From NCBI GenBank assembly GCA_964584755.1, contig CAZPAV010000003.1:1-64000 (forward strand): DNA of 64,000 nucleotides, written 5' to 3'. How positions within the stretch are numbered: the stretch's first letter is position 1; each line of letters opens with the position of its first letter. A program made the position numbers and the translations under genes. This document shows positions 35,838 through 44,950 of the stretch, in pieces. This stretch comes from CAZPAV01 sp964584755. Lineage in GTDB: Bacteria; Actinomycetota; Acidimicrobiia; Spongiisociales; UBA5794. The notes under the pieces are model-generated. The model was not told where the DNA came from. It was given only the letters and a program-made list of their open reading frames with translations, and did no database searches.

Positions 35838-37226
35838 TCAGGGTTCGAGGCGGGCCTTGATGGCCGGGCCGGCGGCGAGGTCGGTGCTCGCCACGAAGTA
35901 GACCTCGTCCTCGACCCGGTCGATGAAGACGTACACCGTCCCCCGATCGAAGACCAGCCCGCCGTCGAGCTCCCGGGAGGCTCCGGCGCCCATCGGGCCC
36001 TTCGCCTGGGCGATGAGGGCGTCGGCGACCTCCTCGGCGTCACGACGGCTCTCCCCCACGTAGTGGAGGGCCACCGCCACGTCGTCGCCCCGGGTGAGGA
36101 CCTGGTAGTGGTCGTTCCCCCAACCTGCTGCGGCCTGCGTGGCCTCCCCGGGGCGGAGCGCTTCGGCGAAGATCTGCCGAAGTCCCCACTCGCCGAGGCT
36201 CCCCTCGTCGTGGACCTCCCATCCGGGCGGGGCGGCATCGACGGGATCGAGCGCGAGGGGATCCTCCCGCCGGAGGTAGCGGGCCGGGTGGAGGATCTGC
36301 TCGGTGGTGTCCGGCAGATCCTGGTAGGCCTGGTCCACCCGGGCGATCCCGCCGTCGGCCACGAGGCTCTGGACGAAGGTGAGACCCTGGTCGTAGGGGA
36401 ACAGCAGATCGCGGCGGATCCACTCGGGGGCGGCGTCGAACCGCGAGGACTCGAGCCCCAGGGCCTCGGTGGCCGCCTGGGCCGCCTCGAGGGGGGAGAG
36501 GCTCTCCATGTAGACGAACTGGAAGTACGTGGCGTCCCCCTCGACGAGCGCCGCCATGGCGCTGGCGTCGTCGCCGTTCCCCTCGTCGTTGCGGCGCTGG
36601 TACTCGTCGTTGAAGTCGAAGTGCTGATCCGTCAGGGCGTGGACCAGCTCGTGGACGATGGTGATCTTCTGGAGGGGGGTGAAGCCGTCGGGAGCGGCGG
36701 GCACGACCATCTCCTTGGCGTCGCCGTCGTAGAAGCCGGCGACCTGCTCGGTGTAGAGGTCGATGAGGAGCCGGTAGAGGTCGGTGCCGGGGGGAAGCAT
36801 TCCCATGAGGGTGTAGAAACGCGCGTCGGCGGCGAGCCGGTCGGCGTCGAGGTCCTCGGCGACGAGCTTCCCGACCCGATCGGCGAAGGCCTGCCGGTCG
36901 AGGATCGTGACCGGGGGTGTCTGGAGGAAGGGCAGCCCTCGTACCCCCTCGGCGACACCCATGAGCGCGGCCACCTCGCCGCGCATCTCCGCCACCACCT
37001 TGGGGTCGAGGGAGGGTGAGGCGGTTCCGGGGATGGAGGAGGGCGGGATCGTCGTGGTCGTCGGCTCCGTCGTCGAGGGGACGGAGGACGTCGCAGCGGT
37101 GGTGTCCGACGTCACGGTGGTCGTCGTCGCGCCTCCACCGGAGGTGCACGCGGCGGCGGCGAGGACCAACGCGAGCAGGGTCGCCGCCAGACGACCCGAC
37201 CGAGGACGGAGGGGGGATCGGTGCAC
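35838..37226 (-). CDS. Lipoprotein with HExxH zinc-peptidase motif
   Basis: The 462-residue product has a lipoprotein signal (LVLAAAAC, lipidated Cys27), then a Thr/Ser/Pro-rich linker (about 33-70) and a globular domain. HELVH at about 192-196 follows ITIV, like the zinc-binding HExxH of metallopeptidases. A downstream Glu in ALVEGDATYFQ could be the third ligand. It is expected to be anchored on the outer face of the membrane. The natural substrate is unknown; members of this actinobacterial group are mostly annotated as hypothetical. The GTG at 37224-37226 is the likely start. Confidence 0.75.
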   Translation of the reverse strand: MHRSPLRPRSGRLAATLLALVLAAAACTSGGGATTTTVTSDTTAATSSVPSTTEPTTTTIPPSSIPGTASPSLDPKVVAEMRGEVAALMGVAEGVRGLPFLQTPPVTILDRQAFADRVGKLVAEDLDADRLAADARFYTLMGMLPPGTDLYRLLIDLYTEQVAGFYDGDAKEMVVPAAPDGFTPLQKITIVHELVHALTDQHFDFNDEYQRRNDEGNGDDASAMAALVEGDATYFQFVYMESLSPLEAAQAATEALGLESSRFDAAPEWIRRDLLFPYDQGLTFVQSLVADGGIARVDQAYQDLPDTTEQILHPARYLRREDPLALDPVDAAPPGWEVHDEGSLGEWGLRQIFAEALRPGEATQAAAGWGNDHYQVLTRGDDVAVALHYVGESRRDAEEVADALIAQAKGPMGAGASRELDGGLVFDRGTVYVFIDRVEDEVYFVASTDLAAGPAIKARLEP

Positions 37227-37333
37227 GGGGGTGCAGGCTACCCGGCATCGGGACGGAGAGCGCGCCGGGGATCGCCGCCACGCGCCGGCTCACCCGGTAG
37301 CGTGGGGCCGATGCTCCCTCCCGTGAGGACGCG

Positions 37334-38620
37334 TTGACCGAGACCGCCGACATCCGCGTCTACCGCTACCGGTGGGTGGTGTTGGGCGTCTTCGCCCTCC
37401 TCAACGCGCTCGTGCAGCTCAACTGGATCACCTTCGCCCCGGTCACCGGCGACGCGGCGGAGTTCTACCACGTGTCGGAGTTGCGCATCGGGCTGCTCTC
37501 GATGATCTACATGATCGTGTTCATCGTCGTGTCGGTCCCGGCGTCCTACGTCATCGACACCTACGGGGTGCGCATCGGGGTCGGGGTCGGGGCGACCCTC
37601 ACCGGGGTGTTCGGCCTGCTGCGAGGCGTCTTCGGGGCCCGGTACGGACTCGTGCTGATCGCCACCGTCGGGATGGCCATCGGCCAACCGTTCGTCATGA
37701 ACGCCATCACGAAGATCGGCGCCCGGTGGTTCCCCGTGACCGAGCGCGCCACCGCCGCCGCGGTCCCCTCGCTCGCCCAGTTCCTCGGCATCATCGCCGC
37801 CATGGCGGCGACGCCGTTCCTCGTCGCCGGCCTGACCATGACGGGGATGCTGCGGTTCTACGGCGTGCTGTCGCTCGCGGGGTGGCTGGCGACGGTGCTC
37901 CTGCTGCGGGAACGGCCACCGACGCCGCCCGACCACGCCGCCGGGGAGGAACGCGTCGCCGTCTTCGCGGGGCTCCGTCACATCTTCCGGCAGCGGAACA
38001 TGCTCGTCCTCCTCGTCCTGTTCTTCGTCGGGTTGGGCATGTTCAACGCCATCAGCACCTGGATCGAGCAGATCGTCGCCCCGCGCGGTTTCGATCCCGA
38101 GCAGGCCGGCATGGTGGGGGCGGTCATGCTCCTCGGCGGCATCGCCGGCGCCGCCGTGATCTCGGTGCTCTCGGACCGGACCCGCCGCCGCAAGCCGTTC
38201 CTCGTCCTGGCCGTCGCCGGCATGGCGCCCGGTCTCCTGGGTCTGACGTTCGCCACGAACCTGTCCCTCCTCGTGGCCTCGAGCCTCGTGTTCGGGTTCT
38301 TCCTCATGAGCGCCTACCCGGTCGGGCTCCAGTACAGCGCCGAGGTGAGCTACCCCGCGCCCGAATCGACCTCGCAGGGGATCATCGTCCTCGCCGGGCA
38401 GGTGGCCGGGATCCTCTTCATCTTCGGGATGGACGCGCTACGGAGCGGGCCGGCCGGTTCGATGCGCCCCTCGATGGTCGTCCTCCTCGTCCTCACCGTC
38501 GTGACCGTCGCCCTCGCCTTGCTCCTCGGAGAGTCGCCGCTCATCCTCGCCGAGCGACACGGGTCGGGATTCGACGGCGGCCGGCGCGGGCCGGGGGGAT
38601 CGGGCGGCGAGGCGGCCTAG
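37334..38620 (+). CDS. Major facilitator superfamily transporter
   Basis: The 428-residue protein has twelve predicted membrane segments in two six-helix halves, separated by a cytoplasmic loop around residues 195-215. The opening YRWVVLGVFALLNALVQLNW and DTYGVRIGVGVGATLTG recall the FLVCR-like MFS branch, which in animals moves haem, choline or ethanolamine. The bacterial substrate cannot be assigned. The TTG start at 37334 follows GAGGA. A TAGCGT at 37298-37303 may be its -10 box. The 3' end overlaps the convergent acyl-CoA dehydrogenase by 4 bp. Confidence 0.82.
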   Translation: MTETADIRVYRYRWVVLGVFALLNALVQLNWITFAPVTGDAAEFYHVSELRIGLLSMIYMIVFIVVSVPASYVIDTYGVRIGVGVGATLTGVFGLLRGVFGARYGLVLIATVGMAIGQPFVMNAITKIGARWFPVTERATAAAVPSLAQFLGIIAAMAATPFLVAGLTMTGMLRFYGVLSLAGWLATVLLLRERPPTPPDHAAGEERVAVFAGLRHIFRQRNMLVLLVLFFVGLGMFNAISTWIEQIVAPRGFDPEQAGMVGAVMLLGGIAGAAVISVLSDRTRRRKPFLVLAVAGMAPGLLGLTFATNLSLLVASSLVFGFFLMSAYPVGLQYSAEVSYPAPESTSQGIIVLAGQVAGILFIFGMDALRSGPAGSMRPSMVVLLVLTVVTVALALLLGESPLILAERHGSGFDGGRRGPGGSGGEAA

Positions 38621-39864
38621 TACTCGGTCGCCTCGAAGAACCAGCGGGCGATGTCGAGTTGCGGCAGGGCGCGCCCGCCCATCCACAGGCTCATGATCTT
38701 CGAGTCGCGCCAGTGTTTCTCGACGTCGCTCTCGCGCGCGTACCCGTAGGCACCCATGAGATCCATGACCTGGTTGACGACCTGCGTCAACCGGTCGGAG
38801 ACGAAGAGCTTCGTGACCCTGGTCCGCGCCAGCATCTCGGCGGTCCAGCGCGGCCCGTAGACGTCGGGCCGGTCGAGCATGCGCGCCTTGAGGTAGGTCT
38901 CGGCCCGACTCACCTCGATGGCGGTGACGATGTCGGCGAGCGTCGCCGCGGTGATGGAGTGCTCCTTGAGCGGCTTCCCGGCCACCACCCGGGTGTCGCA
39001 CCACGTCTTGACGAGCTCGTAGAGGTTCCGCATCACCCCGATGCACTGCGCGGCGGTCCCCACGTTCCCCGAGGTCACCATGGCGCGCGCCCACCGGGCG
39101 TCCTCCCCGGGGCCGTGCGCCCGGTACTCGAGCGGCACCCGGACCTCGTCGAACCAGACGTCCCCGTTCGCGTCGCCGTTCATCCCGGCCTTCCGATAGG
39201 GGCGGCCCTGGGTCACCCCCGGGGTGTCCGCAGGTACGTAGATGATGGCCACCCCTTCCTCCCCGGCGCTCGGATCCGTGGTGCAGATGACGCAGAACAG
39301 GTCGGCGACGCCGCCGGAGTTCGTGGGCCAGAGCTTGTGCCCCTTGACGACCCACTCGTCGCCGTCGCGGCGGGCCCGGGTCCGGATGAAGCGGCCGTGG
39401 GTGCCGTCGACGTTCTCGATGTCGGAGCCCGAGTGCGGTTCGGTCAACGCCACGGATCCCACGTACCACCGCTCCTTGTCGAGGAATCGTGGCGTGAACA
39501 GGTCCATGAGGTAGGCGTTCTCGTGGGGGGGAAAGATGGGGCTCATCGCCCAGACGGAGCAGCTCGCCGCCGTCGCCAGGCCGGAGTCGGCCCTCGAGAT
39601 CTCCTCGAGGAGTAGACAGGAGGTGATGCCGTCGATGCCGAGCCCGCCGTACTCCGCCGGCCAGCACGCCTGCTGGTAGCCGAGATCGACGCAGAGGGCG
39701 TGGAGCAGCGGTGCCACGATCTCGTGACGCTCCCAGTCCTCGTCGATCTGCTGACGGACCGGGATCACCTTCTCGTCGGCCCAGGTGCGCACCGCGGCGA
39801 CGAGGTCCCACGCCTCCTCGGGGACCCACTCCCGGGGGATGGAGAAACTGTCGACGTCGGCCAT
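38617..39864 (-). CDS. Acyl-CoA dehydrogenase family protein
   Basis: This 415-residue FAD enzyme has the acyl-CoA dehydrogenase fold: an N-terminal helical domain, the middle beta-domain signature YVGSVALTEPHSGSDIE and a C-terminal four-helix domain with MDLMGAYGYARESDVEKHWRD. It would oxidise an acyl-CoA to the enoyl-CoA, passing electrons to ETF. The position of the catalytic Glu cannot be set from sequence alone, and the substrate is unknown. ATG 39864 is the start. It is 58 bp downstream of the amine oxidase stop on the same strand. Confidence 0.9.
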   Translation of the reverse strand: MADVDSFSIPREWVPEEAWDLVAAVRTWADEKVIPVRQQIDEDWERHEIVAPLLHALCVDLGYQQACWPAEYGGLGIDGITSCLLLEEISRADSGLATAASCSVWAMSPIFPPHENAYLMDLFTPRFLDKERWYVGSVALTEPHSGSDIENVDGTHGRFIRTRARRDGDEWVVKGHKLWPTNSGGVADLFCVICTTDPSAGEEGVAIIYVPADTPGVTQGRPYRKAGMNGDANGDVWFDEVRVPLEYRAHGPGEDARWARAMVTSGNVGTAAQCIGVMRNLYELVKTWCDTRVVAGKPLKEHSITAATLADIVTAIEVSRAETYLKARMLDRPDVYGPRWTAEMLARTRVTKLFVSDRLTQVVNQVMDLMGAYGYARESDVEKHWRDSKIMSLWMGGRALPQLDIARWFFEATEY

Positions 39865-39922
39865 GCCCCACCGAGCGTACTCCGGGCGGCGCCGGCGCGC
39901 CGGTCGCCGTCCGTCCCGGCGG

Positions 39923-41443
39923 TCAGGCCAGGGCGCGGAGGACCTCCCGGGCGGCCCGTTCGCCGGTGGCGACGGCTCCCTCCATGTACCCCTGGAACTC
40001 GATGGAGGTGTGCTCGCCGCAGAAGTGGGCGTTCCCCTCCGCCCTTCCCTCGACGGTGGCGAAGGTGGTGATCTGACCCAGCTCGTAGCGTGAGTAGGAG
40101 CCGAGGCTCCAGGGATGGGCCGCCCAGCGGTCCCACCAGGCCCGACCGGTGGCGGCGCCGGCCACCCCCGGGAACACCTCGTCCAGCTCGGAGAGGAACC
40201 CGTCCACGACCGCGGCGGGAGGTGGCCCGGAGGTCGGGGCGGACGGCGCCTCCCACGCCGGGGCGTCGCGCAGGTCGACGACGATGCCGCCGGGTCCGGC
40301 CACGGCGGAGGTCTCGTCCCAGCACTCCTGGAATCCCTCGGGGTCGGTGACGACCGAGCCCCCGAGACCGGCGGCGATCCAGGGGCGCCGGGTGAGCTCG
40401 ACGTGGAGCTTGCCGTGGTCGGCCATGCCGAGCGACGCGATGGCCCGCAGCTTCGTCGGAGACCACCCGGTCGCGCCCAGGTCGACCCGCCGCAGCGTGG
40501 TGAACGGGATCGCGAAGACGGCGTGGTCCGCGACGACGTCGAACACCGCCGTGTCCCGCCGGAAGGTGCAGGTGACCGCATCGTCGGGCCGGGTGGCGAC
40601 GGCGACGAGCTCGGCTCCGGTCTCGATGGTGCCGGCGGGGAGGCGCCGGGCCAGCTCGGTGACGAGTTGGTCGTTCCCGCCGGCGACGTGATACCGCTCG
40701 TCGGTGCCGGCCAGGGGCTGGAGCGTCCCTGGCGCGTTCCAGGCGAGCAGGTACACGAGGTTGAGGGCCGGCTGCTCCTCCGGTTCGCCGCCGTACTCGG
40801 CGATGGTCGTCGTCAGCAGGAGCCTCCCCAAGCGACTCCCCACGCCGCCGGGGACGTTCTCCTCGATCCACTCGGGGACGGAGCGATGGTCGAGGGCGAC
40901 GCCCCCCGGCGTGTGGGAGTCGAAGCGTTGCGGCCACGGCGCCTCCCGGAGGGCGGCGGCGAACCGGGGGTGGACGGCGGCCCAGTCGCGGTTCGCCTCG
41001 GCGACCGGGTAGCGCCTCCCGTCGACCCAGAAGACGTCGTCGCCACCGGCGACGCTCCCCCCGGAGACCACCTCGAGGACGAGGCCGAGCTCTTCGGCGA
41101 GGCGCCTGATCGCCCGGTGCTCCGACGAGATGAACTCGCCGCCTCGTTCGACGGCACGGCCGTCGGCGAAGTACCCCCGCAGCGTCCGGATGCGACCGCC
41201 GACCCGGTCCGAGGCCTCGTACAACGTGACACCGACCCCGTGGGCGCCGAGGACCGTGGCGCAGCGCAACCCGGCGATACCGGCGCCGACGATCACGACC
41301 CGGGCCCGGCGCGTCACGGGCGCCACGACCCGGGTGCATGCGGCCAGCGCACCGGCACCCCCGGCGAGCCCCGCCAGCTTCAGGAAGCGGCGCCGGGTGA
41401 TCCCGGACCGGGGTCCCGGCCGGCGCACGCCCGCTCTCGCCAC
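39923..41443 (-). CDS. Tat-exported flavin amine oxidase
   Basis: The protein has about 506 residues. A twin-arginine signal (TRRRFLKLAGLAGGAGALAA, about 16-35) is followed by a Cys that could be lipidated (LAAC). A GxGxxG FAD-binding motif follows, VVIVGAGIAGLRCATVLG, then YEASDRVGGRIRT. The C-terminal FAD region is NAHFCGEHTSIEFQGYMEGA, typical of monoamine oxidases and related flavin oxidases. It should act outside the cytoplasm. The GTG at 41441-41443 has a strong GGGGGAGG five bases upstream and is preferred over earlier starts. The amine substrate is unknown. Confidence 0.88.
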   Translation of the reverse strand: MARAGVRRPGPRSGITRRRFLKLAGLAGGAGALAACTRVVAPVTRRARVVIVGAGIAGLRCATVLGAHGVGVTLYEASDRVGGRIRTLRGYFADGRAVERGGEFISSEHRAIRRLAEELGLVLEVVSGGSVAGGDDVFWVDGRRYPVAEANRDWAAVHPRFAAALREAPWPQRFDSHTPGGVALDHRSVPEWIEENVPGGVGSRLGRLLLTTTIAEYGGEPEEQPALNLVYLLAWNAPGTLQPLAGTDERYHVAGGNDQLVTELARRLPAGTIETGAELVAVATRPDDAVTCTFRRDTAVFDVVADHAVFAIPFTTLRRVDLGATGWSPTKLRAIASLGMADHGKLHVELTRRPWIAAGLGGSVVTDPEGFQECWDETSAVAGPGGIVVDLRDAPAWEAPSAPTSGPPPAAVVDGFLSELDEVFPGVAGAATGRAWWDRWAAHPWSLGSYSRYELGQITTFATVEGRAEGNAHFCGEHTSIEFQGYMEGAVATGERAAREVLRALA

Positions 41444-41952
41444 GGCACCTCCCCCGGCTCGTTCGCCTCGAGAGCCTACGCGTCGCGCCGGCATCGGTCG
41501 CCGGTAGCCGCTGCCGGGCAGTCACGGTCACGTCCATGGACGTGGTGTGTGAGTGATGCCGCGTCGGCCTCGCAGTCGTGGTTCTCGCCGGTGGCTTCGA
41601 GAGCTGCCACCTCCTCGGGTTCGGGTTCGAGTTCGGGAGTCTCGAGAGCCCGGATGATCGTGACGCGGGTCCGGTGAGATCCCGACGCCGTCGGTGCGGC
41701 GCCGGATCTCCTCGTTCGGGCGTTCTCGAAGGCCGCGCGACAGATCTGCGTCCGTTTCCGCCAGCGGGCGGCTGCAGCCGCCCCGGGGCGTCCATCCCCT
41801 CCGTGATCACCACGTTCCTCCTCACGGTCGACGACACGGCGGTTCGTGAGGCCGAGCCGGTGATCATCCCTCCGGGAGGACTCCCAGCCCCTCCTCCGCC
41901 ACCACCGGGGAGGCAACTCCAGGACGCAGGCGGGCGGCGGGGGCGCGTGGCG
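41444..41952. other. Stretch with no confident gene (left edge of the island)
   Basis: About 500 bp between the amine oxidase and the small Cys/His protein. A minus-strand open frame covers most of it (to about 41476), with a Glu/Pro-rich part encoded by the repetitive DNA around 41617-41645. It has no ribosome-binding site, no recognisable domain and no homologue I know, so I do not call it. No transposase, integrase or tRNA copy is visible. It may be decayed DNA at the left boundary of the accessory island. Confidence 0.5.
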
Positions 41953-42147
41953 TCAACCGGACAGGGTTCTGCCCCTGGTCCGCGGGGAGCGAAGCGGTCG
42001 GTGAAGGAAGCAGGTGTCGTGGCGGTTGTAGACGGTGAGCTTCGTCTCACATCCGGGACGGGCGCACACGCGGCCCGGCGGCATCCGCCGGGGAGCCCGT
42101 CCCCCGCGATCGGGTCGTCGGCCGGTGAGGATCAAATCTCGCGACAT
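41953..42147 (-). CDS. Small Cys/His zinc-ribbon-like protein (64 residues)
   Basis: A 64-residue basic protein whose ATG follows a near-perfect AGGAGG ribosome-binding site seven bases upstream, so translation is likely. The core segment CARPGCETKLTVYNRHDTCF then LH has three cysteines and a histidine spaced like a small zinc finger (Cx4C ... CxxH). Similar short C..C...YN...C..H modules occur in small actinobacterial proteins, but I cannot name a family. It lies downstream of the scaffold gap and of MerR-type promoter 1, so it may belong to the metal regulon. Confidence 0.65.
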   Translation of the reverse strand: MSRDLILTGRRPDRGGRAPRRMPPGRVCARPGCETKLTVYNRHDTCFLHRPLRSPRTRGRTLSG

Positions 42148-42187
42148 GCTCGGTCCTCCTTGCTGCTCGGATGCCGAGGAAGGGGGT

Positions 42188-42221
42188 GCGGGGTCGGTGG
42201 TGGGGGGGCCACCGACCCCGC
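42188..42221 (-). terminator. Strong hairpin upstream of the small Cys/His gene
   Basis: Perfect 13-bp arms (42188-42200 and 42209-42221, GCGGGGTCGGTGG and its complement) flank an 8-base loop. There is no T-run after it, so it could be a terminator for the gene hidden in the gap, a processing site or an attenuator. Confidence 0.45.
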
Positions 42222-42287
42222 TTGCCGGTGGGGAGTGCCGGCAGGGCTCCAATCCTCGAGAGACGTCAGTGGTGTGCGGGGTGGTCC

Positions 42288-42387
42288 NNNNNNNNNNNNN
42301 NNNNNNNNNNNNNNNNNNNNNNNNNNNNNNNNNNNNNNNNNNNNNNNNNNNNNNNNNNNNNNNNNNNNNNNNNNNNNNNNNNNNNNN
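42288..42387. other. Scaffold gap of 100 N
   Basis: Exactly 100 unknown bases, a conventional placeholder for a gap of unknown size. The sequence on its right edge is a ribosome-binding site read on the minus strand, so at least the start of one gene is missing here. Confidence 0.98.
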
Positions 42388-42398
42388 CCTCCTCTCGG
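42388..42398 (-). promoter_or_regulatory. Orphan ribosome-binding site at the gap edge
   Basis: On the minus strand the last known bases before the gap read CCGAGAGGAGG, a strong Shine-Dalgarno sequence, 20-odd bases downstream of MerR-type promoter 1. Its start codon must lie within the gap. Confidence 0.6.
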
Positions 42399-42418
42399 TG
42401 TCGACCCCTCTCCCCCAC

Positions 42419-42450
42419 ACCGTATTCCTTCCACTCGACTGGAATGTCAA
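42419..42450 (-). promoter_or_regulatory. MerR-type promoter 1 (into the gap)
   Basis: Minus-strand TTGACA (42445-42450) and TACGGT (42419-42424) are separated by an over-long 20-bp spacer containing the near-palindrome TTCCAGTCGAGTGGAA (42429-42444). This is the layout of promoters that MerR-family activators untwist. The same architecture recurs at 44919-44950 and 48024-48055. Confidence 0.8.
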
Positions 42451-42489
42451 GGAGGAATCGCGGCGGCAACCGCGGCGGTGCCGCGCGGG

Positions 42490-44814
42490 CTACGAAGCCG
42501 GTTCGCCGACCGGTCGGGGAAGGCGGAGCCGCTTGAGGAGCACGGCGTTGGTCGCCACGATGAAGCTCGACCCGGACATGGCCAGGGCCGCCCATTCGGG
42601 ACGGAGCACCAGGCCGAGGGAGGGAGCGAAGACCCCGGCGGCGATCGGAAGGGCGAGGGCGTTGTAGCCGACCGCCCATCCCAGGTTCTGGCGCATCTTG
42701 CGCACGGTTCCCCGACCGATCCGGATCGCGGTCGGCACGTCGAGGGGATCGGAGCGCATGAGGACGACGTCGGCGGTCTCGATGGCGACGTCGGTTCCGG
42801 CGCCGATGGCGATTCCCAGGTCGGCCAGCGCCAACGCCGGGGCATCGTTCACGCCGTCCCCGACCATCGCCACCTTCCGGCCGGCCGCTTGGAGCTCGGC
42901 CACCTTGCGGGCCTTCTCCTCGGGGAGGACCTCGGCGATGACGGTGTCGATCCCCAGGCGGGTCGCGATTCGGTCGGCCGTGGCCTGGTTGTCACCGGTG
43001 AGCATCACCACTTCGATGCCGAGCTCGTGGAGCTCCCGGATCGCCTGGCCGGAGGTCTCCCGGACGGCATCCGCGATCCCGATGACGGCGCTCGCTCGAC
43101 CGTCGATGGCGGCGATGATGGCGGTCTGCCCACCTGCGGCCAACTCCTGCCTGCGGGAAGCGAGCTCCCCGAGGTGAACGTCTTCCCGCTTCATCAGGCG
43201 CTCGTTGCCGACCACCACCCGGTGACCTTCCACGATGGCGATCGCCCCGTGACCGGGCACGTTCTCGAAGTCACTCGCCGACGCCCGCCGCACTCCTCGG
43301 GCTTCGGCGTAGCGGACCACGGCCTCGGCCAGGGGATGTTCGGATTCCCGCTCGACGGCGGCGACGAGCTCGAGGATGGCAGCGGCGTCGCCATCGGTGA
43401 AGACGTCGGTGACCTCCGGTTCCCCCTTCGTCAAGGTCCCCGTCTTGTCCATGACCACGGTGTCGATCGTCGCGGAGGCCTCGAGCGCCGATGCGTTCTT
43501 GAACAGGACGCCGCGACGGGCCCCGAGGCCGGTACCGACCATGATCGCGGTCGGGGTGGCCAGGCCGAGGGCGTCGGGGCAGGTGATGACCACGACGGTG
43601 ATGGCGAACAGCAGCGCGGTCGAGAACGCCGCGCCGGCGAGCGACCATCCCAGCAACGTCATGCCGCCGCCGACCAGGGCGACCAGCACCAGCCAGAACG
43701 CGGCCCGGTCGGCGAGACGCTGGCCGGGGGCCTTGGAGTTCTGTGCCTCCTGAACCAGCTTGACGATCTGGGCGAGCGCGGTGTCGGCGCCCACCTTGGT
43801 GGCCCGGATCCGGAGCGTGCCGTTCTTGTTGATCGTCGCGCCGATCACGGCGTCCCTCGGCCCCTTGTGAACCGGCAGGCTCTCGCCGGTCACCATCGAC
43901 TCGTCCACGTCGGATTGACCTTCCTCCACGACACCGTCGACGGGGATGCGCGCTCCGGGACGAACGAGCAGCAGGTCGCCGACTCGTACCTCGGCGGTGG
44001 GGATCTCGGTCTCGGTGCCGTCTCGGATGATCACCGCCATCGGTGGTGCCAGGTTCATCAGCGTGCGGATGGCGTCGTTGGCACCTCCTCGGGCCCGCAT
44101 CTCGAACCAGTGTCCCAGCAGCACGAAGACCGCCAGCATCACGGCCGCCTCGTAGAAGACGTCACCGCCGCCGGTGAGGGTGACGACCAGCGAGTACACC
44201 CAGCCCGCTCCGATCCCGACCGCCACCAGCACCATCATGTCGAGGGTGCGGCGCCGGAGGGCGGCCACCGCGCCTTCGAAGAAGATCCACGACGACCAGC
44301 CGACGACCGGAAGGCTGAGGATCAGCGAGAAGACGTCGTCGCGCAGCCCGAACGGTGCCTCCAGGGTGAACCCGAGCACGTCCCGTCCCAGCCGGGAGTA
44401 GAGGAGCACCGGGATGGCGAAGATGAGCGCCACGAGGAACCGGTTGCGCATGTCGGTCACCATGGCGTCCATCGACATCTTGGCGTGGCTGCCGTGACCC
44501 ATCGCCGCGTGGGGGGACCGTCGTTCTCCCTCCTCCGGTTCCGGGTGACCCACCTCGCAGACGTGTTCCGGGAGTACCTGGCCCGAGCAGTGGTAGCCAC
44601 ACTCGATCACTCGTTCGCGCAGCTCGGCGGGGTCGGTCCTCTCGGGGTCGAACGTCACCGTGGCCGACTGGCCGACCGGGTTGGCCTCGACCGCCAGCAC
44701 GCCGGGAAGGCGCTCGAAGTAGGAGACGACCTTGTGCTGCTCGGAGGCGAACTGCATGCCGCTCACGTCGAGGATCACGGTCTCGCGCCGGACGTTGGTG
44801 TCTGTCGATGCCAT
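42490..44814 (-). CDS. P1B-type heavy-metal ATPase with CPD motif
   Basis: The ~774-residue ATPase has TGES at about 309-312, the phosphorylation motif DKTGT at about 456-460 and the hinge GDGVNDAPAL. Three features are unusual. The membrane motif is CPD (about 412-414) instead of CPC. The N-terminal metal-binding domain has GMQFASE (about 19-25) where GMxCxxC is expected. A His/Met-rich stretch (about 101-118) follows. The late membrane helices keep copper-type residues (GYNALALP and AMSGSS). I infer export of a soft metal, copper-like, with altered coordination. GTG 44817 or ATG 44814 is the start, behind GAGGAG. MerR-type promoter 2 lies 100 bp upstream. Confidence 0.9.
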   Translation of the reverse strand: MASTDTNVRRETVILDVSGMQFASEQHKVVSYFERLPGVLAVEANPVGQSATVTFDPERTDPAELRERVIECGYHCSGQVLPEHVCEVGHPEPEEGERRSPHAAMGHGSHAKMSMDAMVTDMRNRFLVALIFAIPVLLYSRLGRDVLGFTLEAPFGLRDDVFSLILSLPVVGWSSWIFFEGAVAALRRRTLDMMVLVAVGIGAGWVYSLVVTLTGGGDVFYEAAVMLAVFVLLGHWFEMRARGGANDAIRTLMNLAPPMAVIIRDGTETEIPTAEVRVGDLLLVRPGARIPVDGVVEEGQSDVDESMVTGESLPVHKGPRDAVIGATINKNGTLRIRATKVGADTALAQIVKLVQEAQNSKAPGQRLADRAAFWLVLVALVGGGMTLLGWSLAGAAFSTALLFAITVVVITCPDALGLATPTAIMVGTGLGARRGVLFKNASALEASATIDTVVMDKTGTLTKGEPEVTDVFTDGDAAAILELVAAVERESEHPLAEAVVRYAEARGVRRASASDFENVPGHGAIAIVEGHRVVVGNERLMKREDVHLGELASRRQELAAGGQTAIIAAIDGRASAVIGIADAVRETSGQAIRELHELGIEVVMLTGDNQATADRIATRLGIDTVIAEVLPEEKARKVAELQAAGRKVAMVGDGVNDAPALALADLGIAIGAGTDVAIETADVVLMRSDPLDVPTAIRIGRGTVRKMRQNLGWAVGYNALALPIAAGVFAPSLGLVLRPEWAALAMSGSSFIVATNAVLLKRLRLPRPVGEPAS

Positions 44815-44918
44815 CACACGAACTCCTCGTCTCCGGGTACCGATGGCCGGTCCGTCTCCAGGCCGACCGGGGAACCGGGATGGTGCCGCATGCTCGGCCG
44901 AGAGGGCGGTCGCGCAGC

Positions 44919-44950
44919 ACCCTATACCTTCTAGTCGGCTGGAATGTCAA
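44919..44950 (-). promoter_or_regulatory. MerR-type promoter 2 (metal ATPase)
   Basis: Minus-strand TTGACA (44945-44950), 20-bp spacer with imperfect dyad TTCCAGCCGACTAGAA (44929-44944), and TAGGGT (44919-44924). It reads toward the P-type ATPase and would give a leader of about 100 bases. Confidence 0.8.

Noticed and set aside
41476..41916. Minus-strand frame at the island's left edge, with a Glu/Pro-rich part
   Set aside because: No ribosome-binding site or domain, and other frames are equally open; recorded only as an uncharacterised stretch.
42288..42387. The N run as a real low-complexity or repeat region
   Set aside because: Exactly 100 N is a scaffold placeholder.
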